Source: Saccharibacillus kuerlensis DSM 22868
Lineage (GTDB): Bacteria; Bacillota; Bacilli; Paenibacillales; Paenibacillaceae
Length of the DNA stretch: 64,000 nucleotides
Direction of reading: 5' to 3'
NCBI RefSeq assembly: GCF_000378145.1
Contig: NZ_KB899283.1
Coordinates: 124,001 to 188,000 of the forward strand
Of this stretch, positions 26,110 through 35,097 are shown one piece after another. Position 1 is the stretch's first letter. Each line of letters opens with the position of its first letter. A model generated the notes under the pieces. It did not search any database and was not told the origin of the DNA. It saw only the letters and a list, made by a program, of their open reading frames with translations. A program made the translations under genes and the position numbers.

Positions 26110-26478
26110 ATGAAAAAAGCGCTGCTGGCTGCGATTCAGGTTGCAATTCTAATGGGCTTCTCCGAACTGGTCAACGTCCTTGCAGCCTGGATGCACCTTC
26201 CGCTGCCCGGCAGTATTGTCGGCATCCTCGTTCTTTTCCTTCTATTGCAGTTCCGTGTCGTCAAACTGGAATGGATTGAACTAGGTGCAACCTGGCTGCT
26301 GGCCGAACTTCTGCTGTTTTTTATTCCGGCTGCCGTCGGCGTAATGAACTATATTCCGCTTCTTGAACAGGACGGGCTTCGCATTTTTGCTGTCGTGCTG
26401 CTCAGTACGCTGCTCGTCATGACCAGCTCGGGCCTATTGGCCAGAACTTTATCCCGAAGAAAGGAGAGCCGCACATGA
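26110..26478 (+). CDS. cidA: CidA/LrgA-family holin-like membrane protein
   Basis: 122 residues with four hydrophobic helices. The conserved PLPGSIVGILVLFLLL and FFIPAAVGVMNY are family signatures. The ATG is chosen for its AAAGGAG nine bases upstream; the frame opens earlier at 26053 with no ribosome site. CidA/LrgA proteins form holin-like or transport complexes with LrgB/CidB and influence murein hydrolase activity, programmed death and pyruvate uptake. The stop overlaps the next start by four bases (ATGA), so the two are translated together. Confidence 0.92.
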   Translation: MKKALLAAIQVAILMGFSELVNVLAAWMHLPLPGSIVGILVLFLLLQFRVVKLEWIELGATWLLAELLLFFIPAAVGVMNYIPLLEQDGLRIFAVVLLSTLLVMTSSGLLARTLSRRKESRT

Positions 26479-27161
26479 TGATCGAACAAGCCGTTACGTA
26501 TCTTACTGCTACTCTTCTTATTTATTATGCGGCCAAGTGGTTGTATCGCAAGTATCCCAAAGTCTATCTGTCTCCACTGCTCATCACACCGGCTGTTCTG
26601 GTTGTCGTGCTCCTTGCTACCCATGCTTCTTATTCGGACTACAATGCAGGGGGAGAATGGCTCTCCAAGCTGCTGCAGCCGGCTACAGTCGCTTTCGCCG
26701 TTCCGCTGTACAAAAATCTGCAGACACTCAAAAAGCATGCAGGTGAAATTATTGCCAGCGTTTTGTTCGGATCGCTCACGGCGATTCTGTCATCCGCTGT
26801 CCTCGCTCGCCTCATGCATCTGGACAGCGAACTGGCCAGCAGTCTCGTTCCCCGTTCGGTCACAACGCCGATCGCGATGAACGTCTCTCAAATGATCGGA
26901 GGCGTACCGACGATTACAGCCGTGTTTGTGATCATAACAGGCCTGCTTGGCGCTATGATCGGTCCTTCCGTCGTCAAACTTCTGCGAATCGAAGGGGATA
27001 TTGCCAAGGGCGTTTTGTTTGGAACAAGCGCCCATGGTACAGGTACTTCGAAGGCTTTCGAGTTGAATCCCCTCACCGGCACAATCTCCAGCATTTCAAT
27101 GATTTTGGCGGCATTATTCACTCTGCTGGCTGCGCCGGCACTGCTGAGCCTGCTCGGCTGA
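26475..27161 (+). CDS. cidB: LrgB/CidB-family membrane protein
   Basis: 228 residues with seven or eight hydrophobic segments. Family features include KNLQTLKKH, PRSVTTPIAMNVSQMIGG and GTSAHGTGTSKAFE. It partners CidA/LrgA in holin/antiholin-like function and in pyruvate transport in several Bacillota. Its start overlaps the cidA stop. A strong bidirectional terminator follows. Whether this pair acts as Cid or Lrg cannot be decided by sequence; the LysR neighbour favours Cid. Confidence 0.92.
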   Translation: MMIEQAVTYLTATLLIYYAAKWLYRKYPKVYLSPLLITPAVLVVVLLATHASYSDYNAGGEWLSKLLQPATVAFAVPLYKNLQTLKKHAGEIIASVLFGSLTAILSSAVLARLMHLDSELASSLVPRSVTTPIAMNVSQMIGGVPTITAVFVIITGLLGAMIGPSVVKLLRIEGDIAKGVLFGTSAHGTGTSKAFELNPLTGTISSISMILAALFTLLAAPALLSLLG

Positions 27162-27199
27162 TTATGAATCCTATCAATATCCTGCCAATGTTTTGCTAC

Positions 27200-27238
27200 A
27201 AAAAACCCGTTCTCCGGTGTCGGAAAACGGGTTTTTTA
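27200..27238. terminator. bidirectional terminator
   Basis: AAAAAACCCGTTCTCCG pairs with CGGAAAACGGGTTTTTT (one mismatch). It ends cidB on the plus strand and the LuxR-type gene on the minus strand. Confidence 0.9.
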
Positions 27239-27283
27239 TGGACTGAGCAGATATGCAAACGACCTCTTAAACGCAGCAGAACG

Positions 27284-29473
27284 TTAACCGATTCCTCGGT
27301 TGAACACTCTGGCAATAGCCTGTGCCCGGTCGCTTACGCTCATTTTATTGAAAATGTTGGTTAAGTGATTTTTCACCGTATGTTCGCTGATAAACAGTTT
27401 GGCGGCAATATCCTTGTTGCTTGAAGCGCGTACTACCAGCTCCAGCACATCTTTTTCCCGCTTGGACAGTCCGAATTCTTTGACAATTGCGTCAATTCCC
27501 CGTTCTTCCGCTTCTGCAGGATTGAAAGCGGCCGGTGTGCCGTCAGAAAGCATAACTTCACTCTGCACCGTATGACGAACTGCCATAAACTTACGGAAAT
27601 GATTAAACAATTCCGGAGAAACTCCAGTCAGATGAAGGCGGCCTGCCGTCTCTTCATCCAATTCGGCAAAGTACAGCACAGTTCGAAGCAGCTGAGCTGG
27701 ACGGGAATAGGAAAAACTTCCTGTTCGCCCTTCCGATTCCAACATCAATTGATGTTCATTGAGAATTTCCAATTCGTTGGCGAAAGAGTCGCTCAGTTCG
27801 CTTCGCGCCGCATCGTCCAACACGGACAACATGTTTGCCCGCTGCAGCAAAGAAGCTTCCTCTGCCGTAATCCCGCCATACCTCGCATATTCGTCCAGCA
27901 AACGCAGCGACAGATCGGCTTTCTTGCCCTGATCGTCTTCCCTCTGCTTGGCCGAGGCATACATCAATCGGAGGAAACGTTCATTTTGCAGCCCCAGCTG
28001 CCGCTGATCGTGTACCGACTGTAAAATGATACTTCCCATCGTCGCCAGCGCCAGCAGAACTTCCCGGCATTCTTCGGCCTCCTGTTCGCTGCTGAGCGAT
28101 ACGGCCAGTACGCCACGGGTTTTCCCGGCATAAACGATTGGATACTCCATCATCAGCTGGCCTTCCTCGGTCTGCGATAGTTCAAACCCCGGCGAATTCA
28201 CACTGGAATTTTCATGCAGAACGCGTTTGGCCACCTCGCGCGCATACTGTTCCGCCAAATCGTTGGCAATGCCCCGGGACACGATTTGTACCTTTTGCCC
28301 ACTTGAACTTTCATGCACAATTATTGCCGAGGAAGGATTCCAGACCAGACTGAGACTCATATCGACCAGCATAAACATAATCCGCTGAATGTTCTGAGCC
28401 GAAATCATGAATCGAGTCACTTCCATGAGCGGACGAAGACGTTGGATTTGGCGTTCCATCCGAGCTTCTATAGTGCCGCTCGCGATATACTCACCGACAA
28501 GCGCGATCAAGACTTCTTCAAATTCCCGCATCAGGGAATCCGCTTGAACCTTTTTCTTGGAAACGATGAAGAGAATCCCTAACTTCTCCATGCCTACACG
28601 AACAGGGAAACAGCGCAGTCCGTAAAATTCGGAGACTCCATGCTGTTTGAAGAAGGAGGCTCTGGGATCCCGTTGAATATCGGTCCACTGCATCGGAGTA
28701 TCGCTTAAAGCAGCCTGCCCCAAGAAACCTTCGCCTTCCCGAAATTCAGCATCTTGAAGCAGGGAAGCTCCTTCGCCAGCAAGGCGGCTGATCTGGTATT
28801 CGCCCGGTCCGATCTTCTCGGCATAGCCCATAACGTCCGTTCCCCCGCTGACGCTGAGGAACTGTTCAAATGCCTGATCGACAGTTCCTCTGTCTCTGCG
28901 AGTGGTCGACATGACATCGCGCAGCTCCGCCAGCCGTTCGCGCACATAGGCTTCACGGTATGCCGAACGCAGAACACGTTCGGAAGTCTCGGCCAGCTTG
29001 CCGATCTTTTCTCTCCAGATCTCCGCTTCTTCGCCAGACAGTTCTTCCGCCTCCAGCACAAGATCAAGCAGAAGCTTATGTCCTTCATTGTACAAACCGG
29101 CTCCGGCCACTTCTTCTTCCAGCATCTGCTTCGTACCTGATTGAATCAGTACGCCGGCCAGTACATAATATACCGCATCTCCGTCAGGAGACTTGAATGG
29201 AGCAATAATAAACTTAACACCCGGAAGCCAGAGATCACACAAAGCGGGCCTCGTTAGTCCTGCATAATGACGGACTTCCTGCCAGAAGCGATCACGCGTT
29301 TCTCCGTCCGCATCGGTCAGCTTTTTGAAGAAGGGATGGTGAGAAGAAGGCTTGACGAGCGGCCGGCCGTGACCGTCCACGATCAGGATGGAAAGGCGCG
29401 TAAACTCCGCATAAGTTTGTTGAATTTCTTCGACGGTTTTCTTAACGTCCATTATCCAGCTTTTCTCAATCAT
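27284..29473 (-). CDS. PocR/GAF sensor with LuxR-type HTH
   Basis: 729 residues from the ATG at 29473 (GGAG ten bases upstream, four bases past the stop of the preceding small gene). Residues about 10-170 resemble the PocR ligand-binding domain (LSILIVDGHGRPLVKPSSHHPF, CDLWLPGVKFIIAPF), which holds small-molecule or haem-like ligands. A GAF domain follows (EGEGFLGQAALSDTP, GLRCFPVRVGMEKLGILFIVSKK), then a second GAF-like region and a helical part. The last 65 residues are a LuxR HTH: LSKREKDVLELVVRASSNKDIAAKLFISEHTVKNHL. There is no receiver or kinase domain, so it should sense directly and bind DNA. It ends the KaiC-like operon. Confidence 0.85.
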   Translation of the reverse strand: MIEKSWIMDVKKTVEEIQQTYAEFTRLSILIVDGHGRPLVKPSSHHPFFKKLTDADGETRDRFWQEVRHYAGLTRPALCDLWLPGVKFIIAPFKSPDGDAVYYVLAGVLIQSGTKQMLEEEVAGAGLYNEGHKLLLDLVLEAEELSGEEAEIWREKIGKLAETSERVLRSAYREAYVRERLAELRDVMSTTRRDRGTVDQAFEQFLSVSGGTDVMGYAEKIGPGEYQISRLAGEGASLLQDAEFREGEGFLGQAALSDTPMQWTDIQRDPRASFFKQHGVSEFYGLRCFPVRVGMEKLGILFIVSKKKVQADSLMREFEEVLIALVGEYIASGTIEARMERQIQRLRPLMEVTRFMISAQNIQRIMFMLVDMSLSLVWNPSSAIIVHESSSGQKVQIVSRGIANDLAEQYAREVAKRVLHENSSVNSPGFELSQTEEGQLMMEYPIVYAGKTRGVLAVSLSSEQEAEECREVLLALATMGSIILQSVHDQRQLGLQNERFLRLMYASAKQREDDQGKKADLSLRLLDEYARYGGITAEEASLLQRANMLSVLDDAARSELSDSFANELEILNEHQLMLESEGRTGSFSYSRPAQLLRTVLYFAELDEETAGRLHLTGVSPELFNHFRKFMAVRHTVQSEVMLSDGTPAAFNPAEAEERGIDAIVKEFGLSKREKDVLELVVRASSNKDIAAKLFISEHTVKNHLTNIFNKMSVSDRAQAIARVFNRGIG

Positions 29474-29474
29474 A

Positions 29475-29720
29475 TTAATGGATCTCCACTTCGCTTTGAG
29501 TATAAGGGGTTTTGTACGAATAAATAGCCATGTTCCCTTCACCTCTTTTATCCAGGATGGAGATTGCGGCCAAGCGGTTCAGTACAATTTCCAACGGCTC
29601 GATTCCGCGTCCAAGCTTCTTGGCGAGTCCTTTTGCGGTTTCATAGGCGTAAGGGTTGTTTTCAAAAAACACCGTGCACTCCATCTGCAGCTTCAACAAC
29701 TCCTGATCCGAAATCGTCAT
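29475..29720 (-). CDS. small winged-helix protein of the KaiC-like operon
   Basis: 81 residues. A helix (ISDQELLKLQMECTVFFE) is followed by a winged-helix pattern: GLAKKLGRGIEPLEIVLNRL as HTH and ISILDKRGEGNMAIYSYK as the wing. GGGGG overlapping the stop of the KaiC-like gene lies 12 bases upstream, and its stop is followed two bases later by the ATG of the sensor gene, so all three are translated as a unit. It may bind DNA or serve as an adaptor between the ATPase and the sensor. I know no named family for it. Confidence 0.75.
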   Translation of the reverse strand: MTISDQELLKLQMECTVFFENNPYAYETAKGLAKKLGRGIEPLEIVLNRLAAISILDKRGEGNMAIYSYKTPYTQSEVEIH

Positions 29721-29736
29721 CTTTCTCGTGTGCCCC

Positions 29737-31182
29737 CTATATCAGCCTAACATACGGTCTGTCCCTGATATTCTCGACGATATGGGGAGCCGACATGCGG
29801 CCGCCCGGGGATTTCGTAATCTGGAGATACTGATAGCTTCCATCCACCCAAGTACGAATCACTCCGTTGGAAGCCCGTTCGAGGAAGGAAGACGTCTCCA
29901 GTCCGATTTCCGTAAAGTTGCTCTGACAGAGCACCGTAACGCCCGCAGCCCTGCACCGGGCCATCTCGTCGGCAAAATGACGCTTAACATACTCCCGCCC
30001 GCGTTCCGAGAGCACCGTATTCAGGTCGTAATGAATAAACCAGCGCCTGCCCTCAACGACACTCTCGCGGAAATACGGATTAATTGCTTCGTACACTTTC
30101 TTCTGATATTCCCCATTCGAAAGCCGGTCAACATAAATAACCGATTTCTCGTATTCGGGAGCAACTTGACGATGATAATGGTCGATAAAGAACACTCGTT
30201 CTTCAAGAGCGGCTTCACGGAGCGAAGCGCCGAACAGTTCCAGCGACTGCTCCAACGTCTCCACAGAACTGAGACCCGACAGCATAAATACGACGCAGTC
30301 TCCCTCCTTGATCCTTTCCGCATAGATCGAAGTCATCAAGTATTTGTAATTGGCTTTACTGTTGCTATCCAGCATAAACGCACTTCCTTGCGGAAGCCCG
30401 CCAAAAAGCAGGTCGTCCAGCGACTGAATTCCTGTACTCAGACGGGCAACGCCGTCGCTCACGATCTTGTCTTCGACCATGGACAGAGCCGGTAGAATAC
30501 ATATCCCGTCACTCAGGAAGCGGTAATGGTGCTCGCCTTCCACAATACAGGTTCCGCGCATCTTAAGAATCTCGATCGTACGCTTGCGAAACCTCTCCAT
30601 ATGTTCGCGCAGCGACAGACGAATAATGCCGTCGCATACGTAATTCTCAAAAGGCGTCGAACGTCCTTCCCACTCTCCGTATTCCCTAAGGAAAAATGCG
30701 GTGAGATTGAACTTGCGCATAATATTGCGAACCGAATAAATCTGTTCGCGTCCGTCGGTTTGAAGTCCTCCCAGCGTACGGAACAAACTGATACTGTCGA
30801 TTACAACGCGCTTGCAGTCGATTTCCCGAATCAACTGCTCGAACAATCCATCGGTCCGCATCATTTGATCGAGCAGTACATCCGGCTCCAGGCAGATGAT
30901 CCGCAGCTTATTCTGCCGTTCGAGTTCACGCAGATCCCATCCAAAGCCGGACATATCCCGGTAAATTTGTTCCGGAAGTTCTTCAAAAGTTATATAAATT
31001 CCCGATTCTCCGTATTGCCTGGCTCCTTCGAGCAGAAACTGAATGCCCAAAGTCGTTTTGCCGGTACCCGGATTTCCCTCAAGTATAATCGTTGTGCCGC
31101 GAGGGACTCCTCCGCCAAGCAGCTCGTCGAGCCCCGGAACCCCAGTGTGTACGATATCTTGACCCAACCTCGTTTCTTGCAT
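29737..31182 (-). CDS. two-domain KaiC/RadA-like ATPase, second domain without P-loop
   Basis: 481 residues. Domain 1 (1-230) begins TGVPGLDELLGGGVPRG, the KaiC signature, with Walker A GNPGTGKTT at 36-44, the paired catalytic glutamates Glu67-Glu68 (ITFEELPEQ) and Walker B RVVIDSISLF. Domain 2 starts again with STGIQSLDDLLFGGLPQG at about 250, but the P-loop is replaced by DSNSKANYKY, so it should not bind ATP normally. KaiC-family ATPases act as hexameric timers or signal switches. There are no KaiA or KaiB genes here; the downstream winged-helix and PocR/GAF/LuxR genes are the likely outputs. A sigma-B-like promoter precedes it. Confidence 0.88.
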   Translation of the reverse strand: MQETRLGQDIVHTGVPGLDELLGGGVPRGTTIILEGNPGTGKTTLGIQFLLEGARQYGESGIYITFEELPEQIYRDMSGFGWDLRELERQNKLRIICLEPDVLLDQMMRTDGLFEQLIREIDCKRVVIDSISLFRTLGGLQTDGREQIYSVRNIMRKFNLTAFFLREYGEWEGRSTPFENYVCDGIIRLSLREHMERFRKRTIEILKMRGTCIVEGEHHYRFLSDGICILPALSMVEDKIVSDGVARLSTGIQSLDDLLFGGLPQGSAFMLDSNSKANYKYLMTSIYAERIKEGDCVVFMLSGLSSVETLEQSLELFGASLREAALEERVFFIDHYHRQVAPEYEKSVIYVDRLSNGEYQKKVYEAINPYFRESVVEGRRWFIHYDLNTVLSERGREYVKRHFADEMARCRAAGVTVLCQSNFTEIGLETSSFLERASNGVIRTWVDGSYQYLQITKSPGGRMSAPHIVENIRDRPYVRLI

Positions 31183-31240
31183 AAGTTCCGTCGACCCCCT
31201 TGATCGAAGTGATTGCGCAGTGATGATTCGTTCGTTATCT

Positions 31241-31256
31241 AGAATAGGAATATTCT
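31241..31256. promoter_or_regulatory. palindrome at predicted start of KaiC operon transcript
   Basis: AGAATA and TATTCT flank GGAA in a perfect 6-4-6 palindrome. It is about 5-20 bases past the -10 of the predicted promoter, where a repressor could act. Confidence 0.45.
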
Positions 31257-31268
31257 CTTATATTGATC

Positions 31269-31294
31269 TTACCCGATAACTCTAGAGTTTGAAA
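31269..31294 (-). promoter_or_regulatory. sigma-B-like promoter of KaiC-like operon
   Basis: On the minus strand TTTCAA (31289-31294), 14 bp, GGGTAA (31269-31274). This is 4 of 6 and 5 of 6 against the sigma-B elements GTTTAA and GGGTAT with an allowed spacer, giving a leader of about 78 bases. Confidence 0.45.
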
Positions 31295-31333
31295 TAGCTT
31301 TTCCATTTTTTCCATAGCGTTGTCATATCTGAT

Positions 31334-33004
31334 TCAACCTTTTGCAAAAAGGGTTCCGTGCCATATCCAGAAGTTGCCTGCCAGCATGACGGCCAGCAGC
31401 AGCCATACGCCAAAGCCCGGCAGGAAGGCAAGAACTCCGTAATGCAGAGCCGCGAACATTCCCAACAGCAGCATAGCGCCAAACATCTTGAGCCCGCCGC
31501 TCTCTCGGGAAGAAGTCGGGAACGGCAGTGAGAATGGCAGTTCACGTTCCAAAATCCGAAGCGTCAATGGGAACAGCAGCGCCGATGCGGCTAAGATGAC
31601 AAGCAGATCCGGAACAATCCGCATACCAAACAGCAGAACGAACAGAATCGACTCTACCAGGAAAAGAGGTAGGAATAACCGGACTAACAGCGCCTTGAGC
31701 GTTCCGCGATAAATAACGTCGACATTCGTGAGCGGCGCGGTGTTGTAGATCCAACTGCCTTTAAAGCCTCCGGAATATTTCATCATCATGACAAGTGTTG
31801 GAATCATGATCGCACACGCATATATATTCAGATAGCCAAGACCTGCTGAATAATCGACAGCCATAAGATCTCCGCTGCCTGCGGCAAAGCTGAACAGAAA
31901 AATAAACGGAATCGCAATAGAGAAGCCTAGCGAAGGATAAACATTAAGCTTGAATTCACGTTCTCCCGCAAGCATCGAGGACGCGAATACATAAAATGCC
32001 TGTTCTTCTTTACTGCGGCAAAACAACGTTGCCAGCATACGATTCCATTTCTTGATACGGGAGCCTCGACGGCGGGAGGTAGTTCCACTAAGCTTCTCCA
32101 AACTTCGTTCAAAGCCGGGCATCAGACGATAGAACAAGATTGCTCCCAGCAGCGGCACCATGAGACCAAGCAGGGCAGGGACTACATATACGGCTTCGCC
32201 GCGGCCGTTCAGCAGCCATTCGAAGCTGGCCGAGTACCACAGCGGAGGCAGCGCGAGCTCCCACCAGCCCGGTTGGAATCCGTCCGCGAAACGTGAGAAA
32301 TCCATGGCGCGAATCGCAACCTGATAACCAATCATCATGAAGACCGTCATGGCGATCTGGACATAGTTGATCATATCTTTCAGCGTTTCGCCGTCGAACA
32401 GCTTAAGTACAAATAGATAAACCAATGCCGTGAAGACGGCAACCAGCAGCCCTCCCAGCACAAGCGACAGAAACAGAAGTCCAGCGAATGCCGGTCCTTG
32501 ACGAACAATGGAGACTAACACCGGTACGGCACCAAGCGCCAGTGAAAACTGTGCAAAATAAATCAATATGTGAAGGGCTTTCGCCATCCCGAGCGTCCGA
32601 CCGTCGACAGGCTTCGTATGCAGAATTGATTTGTCGCGCACATCGAGCATAACAGACGAGAAGTCCGACAGCATTGACGTCATCATAACAAACAGCAGGA
32701 CGGCAAGAACAATGCCTACTTGAATCATATAAGGCCCATCGATCAGCAAAAAAAACGAAGAGAGTGCTCCATAGAGCGCATAGAAAAACAATGTACGACC
32801 TATTCCCGACTTTTCGCTCGGCTGGTCTTCCGAATCCGAACTTCGATTTCCACCGCGAAAAAGCGCTGCAGCCCCGGTCGTTCGGCGTTTGTCGAGCGTC
32901 AGTTTCAAGCCCAGTATCCGGCGCATGACCGGATAATCGATTCCCATACGTTCAAACAGCAGGCGCATGCGATCCAGCACGCGCAAAGTACGATAATTGT
33001 TCAT
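31334..33004 (-). CDS. ABC transporter permease (YthQ-like)
   Basis: 556 residues with about ten hydrophobic helices in two groups, a charged N-terminal region (RRILGLKLTLDKRRTTG) and a cytoplasmic basic loop (SGTTSRRRGSRIKKW). The length and the pattern SSVMLDVRDKSILHTKPVDGRTLGMAK match large ABC-2-type permeases of the YthQ/EcsB kind. It begins two bases after the stop of the ATPase gene and must form a complex with it. Substrate and direction are unknown; EcsB-type permeases influence secretion and competence. Confidence 0.85.
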   Translation of the reverse strand: MNNYRTLRVLDRMRLLFERMGIDYPVMRRILGLKLTLDKRRTTGAAALFRGGNRSSDSEDQPSEKSGIGRTLFFYALYGALSSFFLLIDGPYMIQVGIVLAVLLFVMMTSMLSDFSSVMLDVRDKSILHTKPVDGRTLGMAKALHILIYFAQFSLALGAVPVLVSIVRQGPAFAGLLFLSLVLGGLLVAVFTALVYLFVLKLFDGETLKDMINYVQIAMTVFMMIGYQVAIRAMDFSRFADGFQPGWWELALPPLWYSASFEWLLNGRGEAVYVVPALLGLMVPLLGAILFYRLMPGFERSLEKLSGTTSRRRGSRIKKWNRMLATLFCRSKEEQAFYVFASSMLAGEREFKLNVYPSLGFSIAIPFIFLFSFAAGSGDLMAVDYSAGLGYLNIYACAIMIPTLVMMMKYSGGFKGSWIYNTAPLTNVDVIYRGTLKALLVRLFLPLFLVESILFVLLFGMRIVPDLLVILAASALLFPLTLRILERELPFSLPFPTSSRESGGLKMFGAMLLLGMFAALHYGVLAFLPGFGVWLLLAVMLAGNFWIWHGTLFAKG

Positions 33005-33006
33005 CG

Positions 33007-33819
33007 TCAGCGCTCCTTCACGGCGGCGGCAAGCCGTTCCGCAATCTGACGATGCTCATGGAAGTCGGTCAGTTGGTTGAAAAGTTCTTCCAGCGACTTC
33101 TCTCCACCTCTAGCCCGCAGTTCTTCAAAGCTGCCATCAGCAGCTACCCGCCCTCCGCTCAGCAGCACGATCCGGCTGCTGATTTTCTCAACTACATCCA
33201 TAATGTGAGAAGAATAGAAGATGGTTTTCCCTTGTCCGGCCAACAAATCAAGCAGTTCCTTGATAACCATGACACTGTTTGCATCAAGCCCGCTCAGCGG
33301 CTCGTCCAGGAAAATCAGGTCGGGGTCATGAAGCAGGCAGGAGGAGAGCAGCACCTTCTGCTTCATTCCTTTGGAGTAGGAAGCAATACGCGAGTCGATG
33401 GCATGACCGAGTTCGAAGCCTTTCATGAGCAGACCGGCTTTCCACTCGGCTAGATCCGGCGCCAATCCGTACAACTCACCGGTAAAAGTAAGGTATTCCC
33501 TTGCAGTCAAGTTATCATACATCTCTGCCGTTTCCGGCACATAACCGATTCGGCGCTTGTAGTCCGGCCCCGCTTCGGCGATATTCTGCCCGAATAACCG
33601 GACTTCGCCAGTGTAACCTTGGACAAGGCCGAGCATAATCTTGATTGTCGTGCTCTTCCCCGCTCCGTTCGGACCTATGTAACCGATCACCTGCCCCTGC
33701 CGGGCTTCCAGATCAATTCCGTTCAATACATAACGATCGCCATATTTCATTCGCAGATCCCGGATCGACAACACCGGTTCGCTGGCAGCACCGATCTCTC
33801 TTGCTTGTTCATGTTCCAT
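33007..33819 (-). CDS. ABC transporter ATP-binding protein (YthP-like)
   Basis: 270 residues. Walker A is GPNGAGKST, the signature loop is SYSKGMKQK (typical of ABC-2 exporters, replacing LSGGQ), Walker B is LIFLDEPLSGLD, and the switch histidine is in YSSHIMD. It has no membrane segment and works with the permease encoded immediately downstream. The upstream gene ends 87 bases away on the same strand, with a weak CCTATC/GATAGAGG inverted repeat between, so the operon could extend to the secreted protein. Confidence 0.93.
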   Translation of the reverse strand: MEHEQAREIGAASEPVLSIRDLRMKYGDRYVLNGIDLEARQGQVIGYIGPNGAGKSTTIKIMLGLVQGYTGEVRLFGQNIAEAGPDYKRRIGYVPETAEMYDNLTAREYLTFTGELYGLAPDLAEWKAGLLMKGFELGHAIDSRIASYSKGMKQKVLLSSCLLHDPDLIFLDEPLSGLDANSVMVIKELLDLLAGQGKTIFYSSHIMDVVEKISSRIVLLSGGRVAADGSFEELRARGGEKSLEELFNQLTDFHEHRQIAERLAAAVKER

Positions 33820-33906
33820 TCTTCTTCGTCTCCTCGTATTCGCGAACTTCGCCTATCCGGAGTTTCCGATAGAGGCCGAACGCTATTGTCAGGAGGGACG
33901 ACCTAA

Positions 33907-34752
33907 TCAACGATACTCATCATAAGGAGCAAATACCGCCGTTCCCGCCTGCAGTACACCGTTCTTATACGTATATTCAATCTTCAGGTCGCCAATAAAT
34001 TCCGCCATGCCTACCTGTACGCCCGCAGTTGCTGTCAGCTTGCCGTCTTCCACCTGATAGCGGAGAACACTTCCGATTCCCGGAGCACCGCTCCGACTTG
34101 CCTTCTCTGTCAAAATGCGATCTCCCTCTATGGCAGTCGATACGCCGCCTGCCTCAATCATCAGCGTTCCGTCCGGCAGGGTCGAGCTCTTGAACTGCTT
34201 AAGCATTGCAACTAGCGCATCCTCAAGCGGAATTTGCTCCAGATTTGCATTGTATACAACCGCTTCATTCAGGTAAACGCCTGTCCCATAACCCTGCGTA
34301 AGCAGGATTACCGTATCGGATTCAGCTCCGCCTGTAAGATTGGCAGCAGCAAACTCGGGCGGATAGTTGCTGTCCGGCCCTAATGTCTCGCCCGGCAGAT
34401 CAGTGTCGGTTCCCTCTTTATGCAGACGCAGGTTGTCCCACATGCCGCTTGGATGTTGAGTTCCGGTAATGAAAATCTCACCGGCAGCGGATTTGGCAAC
34501 CAACCCGCTTCGGTTGTCGACGTGAAGCAAACGCGTTTTCTCGTCGTAACTGATTTTTTGATCGAACAATTCCCCGGCAAGACTCAGCGGAAGCATCACC
34601 TGCCCTTCGACGAATCGCGGTGAAGCCTCGGTTACGACTTCAGTTCCGTCACGGTAAACTTTGATTGGAGCGGCGGCGGATGCTGTCAGTGCAGCAGCGG
34701 CAACCGAAAGGCATACCAGAACAGAGACGGCAAGGCGGCGTGTTTTTTTCAT
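33907..34752 (-). CDS. secreted copper amine oxidase N-terminal-domain protein
   Basis: 281 residues from MKKTRRL (ATGAGG upstream; an ATG five codons earlier is possible). A signal peptide runs to ASAAAP. Then comes the copper amine oxidase N-terminal-like repeat: PIKVYRDGTEVV, PRFVEGQVMLPLSLAGELFDQKISYD, KTRLLHV. In Paenibacillaceae this module is a common surface domain and does not imply amine oxidase activity. The rest (DTVILLTQGYGTGVYLNEAVVYN, YKNGVLQAG) is beta-rich and of unknown role, possibly wall- or ligand-binding. It precedes the ABC genes on the same strand. Confidence 0.82.
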   Translation of the reverse strand: MKKTRRLAVSVLVCLSVAAAALTASAAAPIKVYRDGTEVVTEASPRFVEGQVMLPLSLAGELFDQKISYDEKTRLLHVDNRSGLVAKSAAGEIFITGTQHPSGMWDNLRLHKEGTDTDLPGETLGPDSNYPPEFAAANLTGGAESDTVILLTQGYGTGVYLNEAVVYNANLEQIPLEDALVAMLKQFKSSTLPDGTLMIEAGGVSTAIEGDRILTEKASRSGAPGIGSVLRYQVEDGKLTATAGVQVGMAEFIGDLKIEYTYKNGVLQAGTAVFAPYDEYR

Positions 34753-35031
34753 AATTAATGTCCTCATTTCGTTCCCGAAGGATATATAGGGTTAAAGACG
34801 CTTATGGCAAAGCGCCGAGTAGGCTTATCGGTCTATGTCATAATCGGTCGGTCAATATATGATATGTCGGCATTTATATTTGAAAGCATGAAAAAATTTC
34901 GGTTGTCCTGCATCGGAAGGCTTAGTCAATCAATAAAACTTTTCTTAAAAAAACCCTCCATCTCTTAGCTTAAAACATAATAAGAATTTTACCAGCCAAA
35001 AAGTTGTAACCCTATATTACAGTTCCATGAC
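34753..35031. other. intergenic region upstream of the secreted protein gene
   Basis: About 280 bases, AT-rich, between the start of the secreted-protein gene and the terminator of the MFS gene. It must hold the promoter of the former. A TTGACC at about 34851 (minus strand) is a possible -35 but I see no convincing -10 at 17 bp. ATCGGTCGGTCAAT with a related GACCGAT suggests half-sites. No ORF or strong hairpin stands out. Confidence 0.4.
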
Positions 35032-35060
35032 AAAAGCCCCTTTCCTCCCGGAAAAGGGCA
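35032..35060 (-). terminator. probable terminator of MFS gene
   Basis: GCCCTTTTCC and GGAAAGGGGC pair on the minus strand around GGGA, followed by TTTTG. The T-run is short. Confidence 0.6.
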
Positions 35061-35097
35061 GCATACAGGTCTTATCAAACATTTTTTTCGAAATTCC

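Noticed and set aside
33907-34752. Copper-containing amine oxidase
   Set aside because: Only the N-terminal-like repeat is present; no catalytic domain or topaquinone site.
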